From Hydrogenophaga sp. (lineage in GTDB: Bacteria > Pseudomonadota > Gammaproteobacteria > Burkholderiales > Burkholderiaceae_C), in the NCBI GenBank assembly GCA_030682835.1, contig JAUXNG010000081.1:46502-110501 (forward strand): a stretch of 64,000 bases of DNA, in the 5' to 3' direction. The notes under the pieces were generated by a model that made no database searches, had not been told where the DNA came from, and worked only from the letters and a program-made list of their open reading frames with translations. Position numbers and translations under genes: made by a program. Below, piece after piece: positions 63,427 through 64,000 of the stretch (position 1 is the stretch's first letter; each line of letters opens with the position of its first letter).

Positions 63427-63498
63427 ATGGAGCCGGCTTTGCCGGGTCACTGGGAGCGTCCCCCTTGGGGGAAGACGCGAAGCGGCGCAGGGGGTGTT
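63427..63498 (+). repeat. Dispersed GC-rich repeat between thiolase and fadJ-like gene
   Basis: GGAGCCGGCTTTGCCGGGTC, CCCCCTTGGGGG core, then CGCGAAGCGGCGCAGGGGG. Same family as 54131-54203. It lies a few bp beyond the stop of the fadJ-like gene (63504). Confidence 0.7.
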
Positions 63499-63503
63499 CA
63501 TCT

Positions 63504-64000
63504 TCAGAAGGTTTTGCCTTCAGCGGCCAATCGGGCCAGCAAAGGCGCAGGCTCCCAGAACTTCGCATCGTCCAGCGGGTTCTTCGCAAAGCGCTTCATG
63601 GCCTGCACCACGTTGAACAGGCCCACCTCGTTGGCGTAGTTCAGCGGGCCGCCGCGGTACACCGGGAAGCCATAGCCAAAGATGTAGACCACGTCGATGT
63701 CGCTGGCCTTGTTGGCAATGCCCTCTTCCAGAATGTGCGCGGCTTCGTTGACCAGCGAGAACACCAGACGCTGAACGATTTCTTCGTCCGAAATCTTGCG
63801 CGGCGTGATGCCCATCGCGGCGCGGTGGTCGGCGATCATCTGCTCGACCTCGGCATTCGGAATCGCATCGCGCTTGCCCGGCACGTAGTCGTACCAGCCG
63901 GCGCCGGTTTTTTGACCAAAGCGGCCTTTCTCGCACAGCAGGTCGGCGGTTTTGCTGTACTTCATGTCCGGCTTTTCCTGGTAGCGGCGCTTGCGAATGG
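63504..64000 (-). CDS. 3-hydroxyacyl-CoA dehydrogenase/FadB-FadJ-type protein (C-terminal part)
   Basis: About 165 residues of the C-terminal dehydrogenase domain of a FadB/FadJ-like multifunctional beta-oxidation enzyme; the gene continues beyond the window. Visible motifs are GRFGQKTGAGWYDY and DVVYIFGYGFPVYRGGPL, the latter typical of the C-terminal 3-hydroxyacyl-CoA dehydrogenase region. It follows the partner thiolase in a convergent-free, same-strand order. The codon in frame at the edge begins near 63998. Confidence 0.85.
   Translation of the reverse strand, partial: IRKRRYQEKPDMKYSKTADLLCEKGRFGQKTGAGWYDYVPGKRDAIPNAEVEQMIADHRAAMGITPRKISDEEIVQRLVFSLVNEAAHILEEGIANKASDIDVVYIFGYGFPVYRGGPLNYANEVGLFNVVQAMKRFAKNPLDDAKFWEPAPLLARLAAEGKTF

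Noticed and set aside
1..64000. CRISPR array, tRNA, rRNA, prophage or insertion sequence
   Set aside because: No regular repeat-spacer pattern, cloverleaf, integrase or transposase frame was found on reading both strands.

Overview
The window is GC-rich chromosomal DNA from a betaproteobacterium of the order Burkholderiales, most likely family Comamonadaceae; the genus cannot be fixed from the sequence alone. The assignment rests on gene order (rimP-nusA-infB-rbfA-truB-typA; mltG-tmk-holB-pilZ-tatD; smpB opposite ratA-rnfH; guaB-guaA), on Tct/Bug tripartite transporter genes, and on two dispersed palindromic repeat families that I recall as common in this family. Most of the window is housekeeping or central catabolism. 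I see no phage, plasmid, IS element, CRISPR array, tRNA or rRNA gene.

Layout. 0-2 kb: end of a Yej-type peptide ABC importer (yejE tail, yejF). 2-3.2 kb: two small membrane proteins (DUF2189, DUF2788). 3.2-11.7 kb: transcription/translation operon rimP-nusA-infB-rbfA-truB-typA, with a promoter and a terminator-like hairpin in its leader and a stem-loop at its end. 11.8-15.4 kb: EamA transporter, 3-hydroxyisobutyryl-CoA hydrolase-like protein, smpB, ratA, rnfH. 15.4-19.4 kb: DUF4124 protein, guaB, guaA, with a repeat and an intrinsic terminator between the two gua genes. 19.5-22.1 kb: small membrane protein, a TadA-alpha/beta-hydrolase fusion, LD-carboxypeptidase. 22.1-23.7 kb: unknown protein and a divergent adenylate cyclase-FHA protein.

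23.7-28.0 kb: a five-gene basic amino acid ABC importer in the aotJQMOP order. 28.2-30.3 kb: tctB-tctA without tctC. 30.4-35.2 kb: mltG-tmk-holB-pilZ-tatD plus an ankyrin gene. 35.3-39.5 kb: ygfZ, an NRDE protein and an O-antigen-ligase-type glycosyltransferase with a TPR tail. 39.6-47.1 kb: thioesterase-GNAT fusion, HSL-type esterase, iron-dependent alcohol dehydrogenase, DUF3072, trhO, patatin, two tandem HDOD proteins. 47.2-52.2 kb: tex, SDR, GNAT, GST. 52.4-64.0 kb: a leftward acyl-CoA catabolic cluster with two acyl-CoA dehydrogenases, SDR, two hot-dog thioesterases, a CurA-like reductase, a Bug binding protein, a split AtuA pair, a thiolase and the end of a FadB/FadJ-type enzyme.

How it fits together. 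The first operon couples ribosome maturation, transcription elongation and translation initiation. The mltG operon joins septal peptidoglycan processing, dTMP supply, clamp loading and pilus assembly. The 52-64 kb cluster looks like uptake and beta-oxidation of an acyl or branched carboxylate substrate. The least ordinary objects are the TadA fusion, whose dehalogenase-like half keeps the nucleophile but lacks the catalytic His and acid; the thioesterase-GNAT fusion; a TruB whose N-terminus is partly encoded by a dispersed repeat; and a terminator placed just ahead of guaA.
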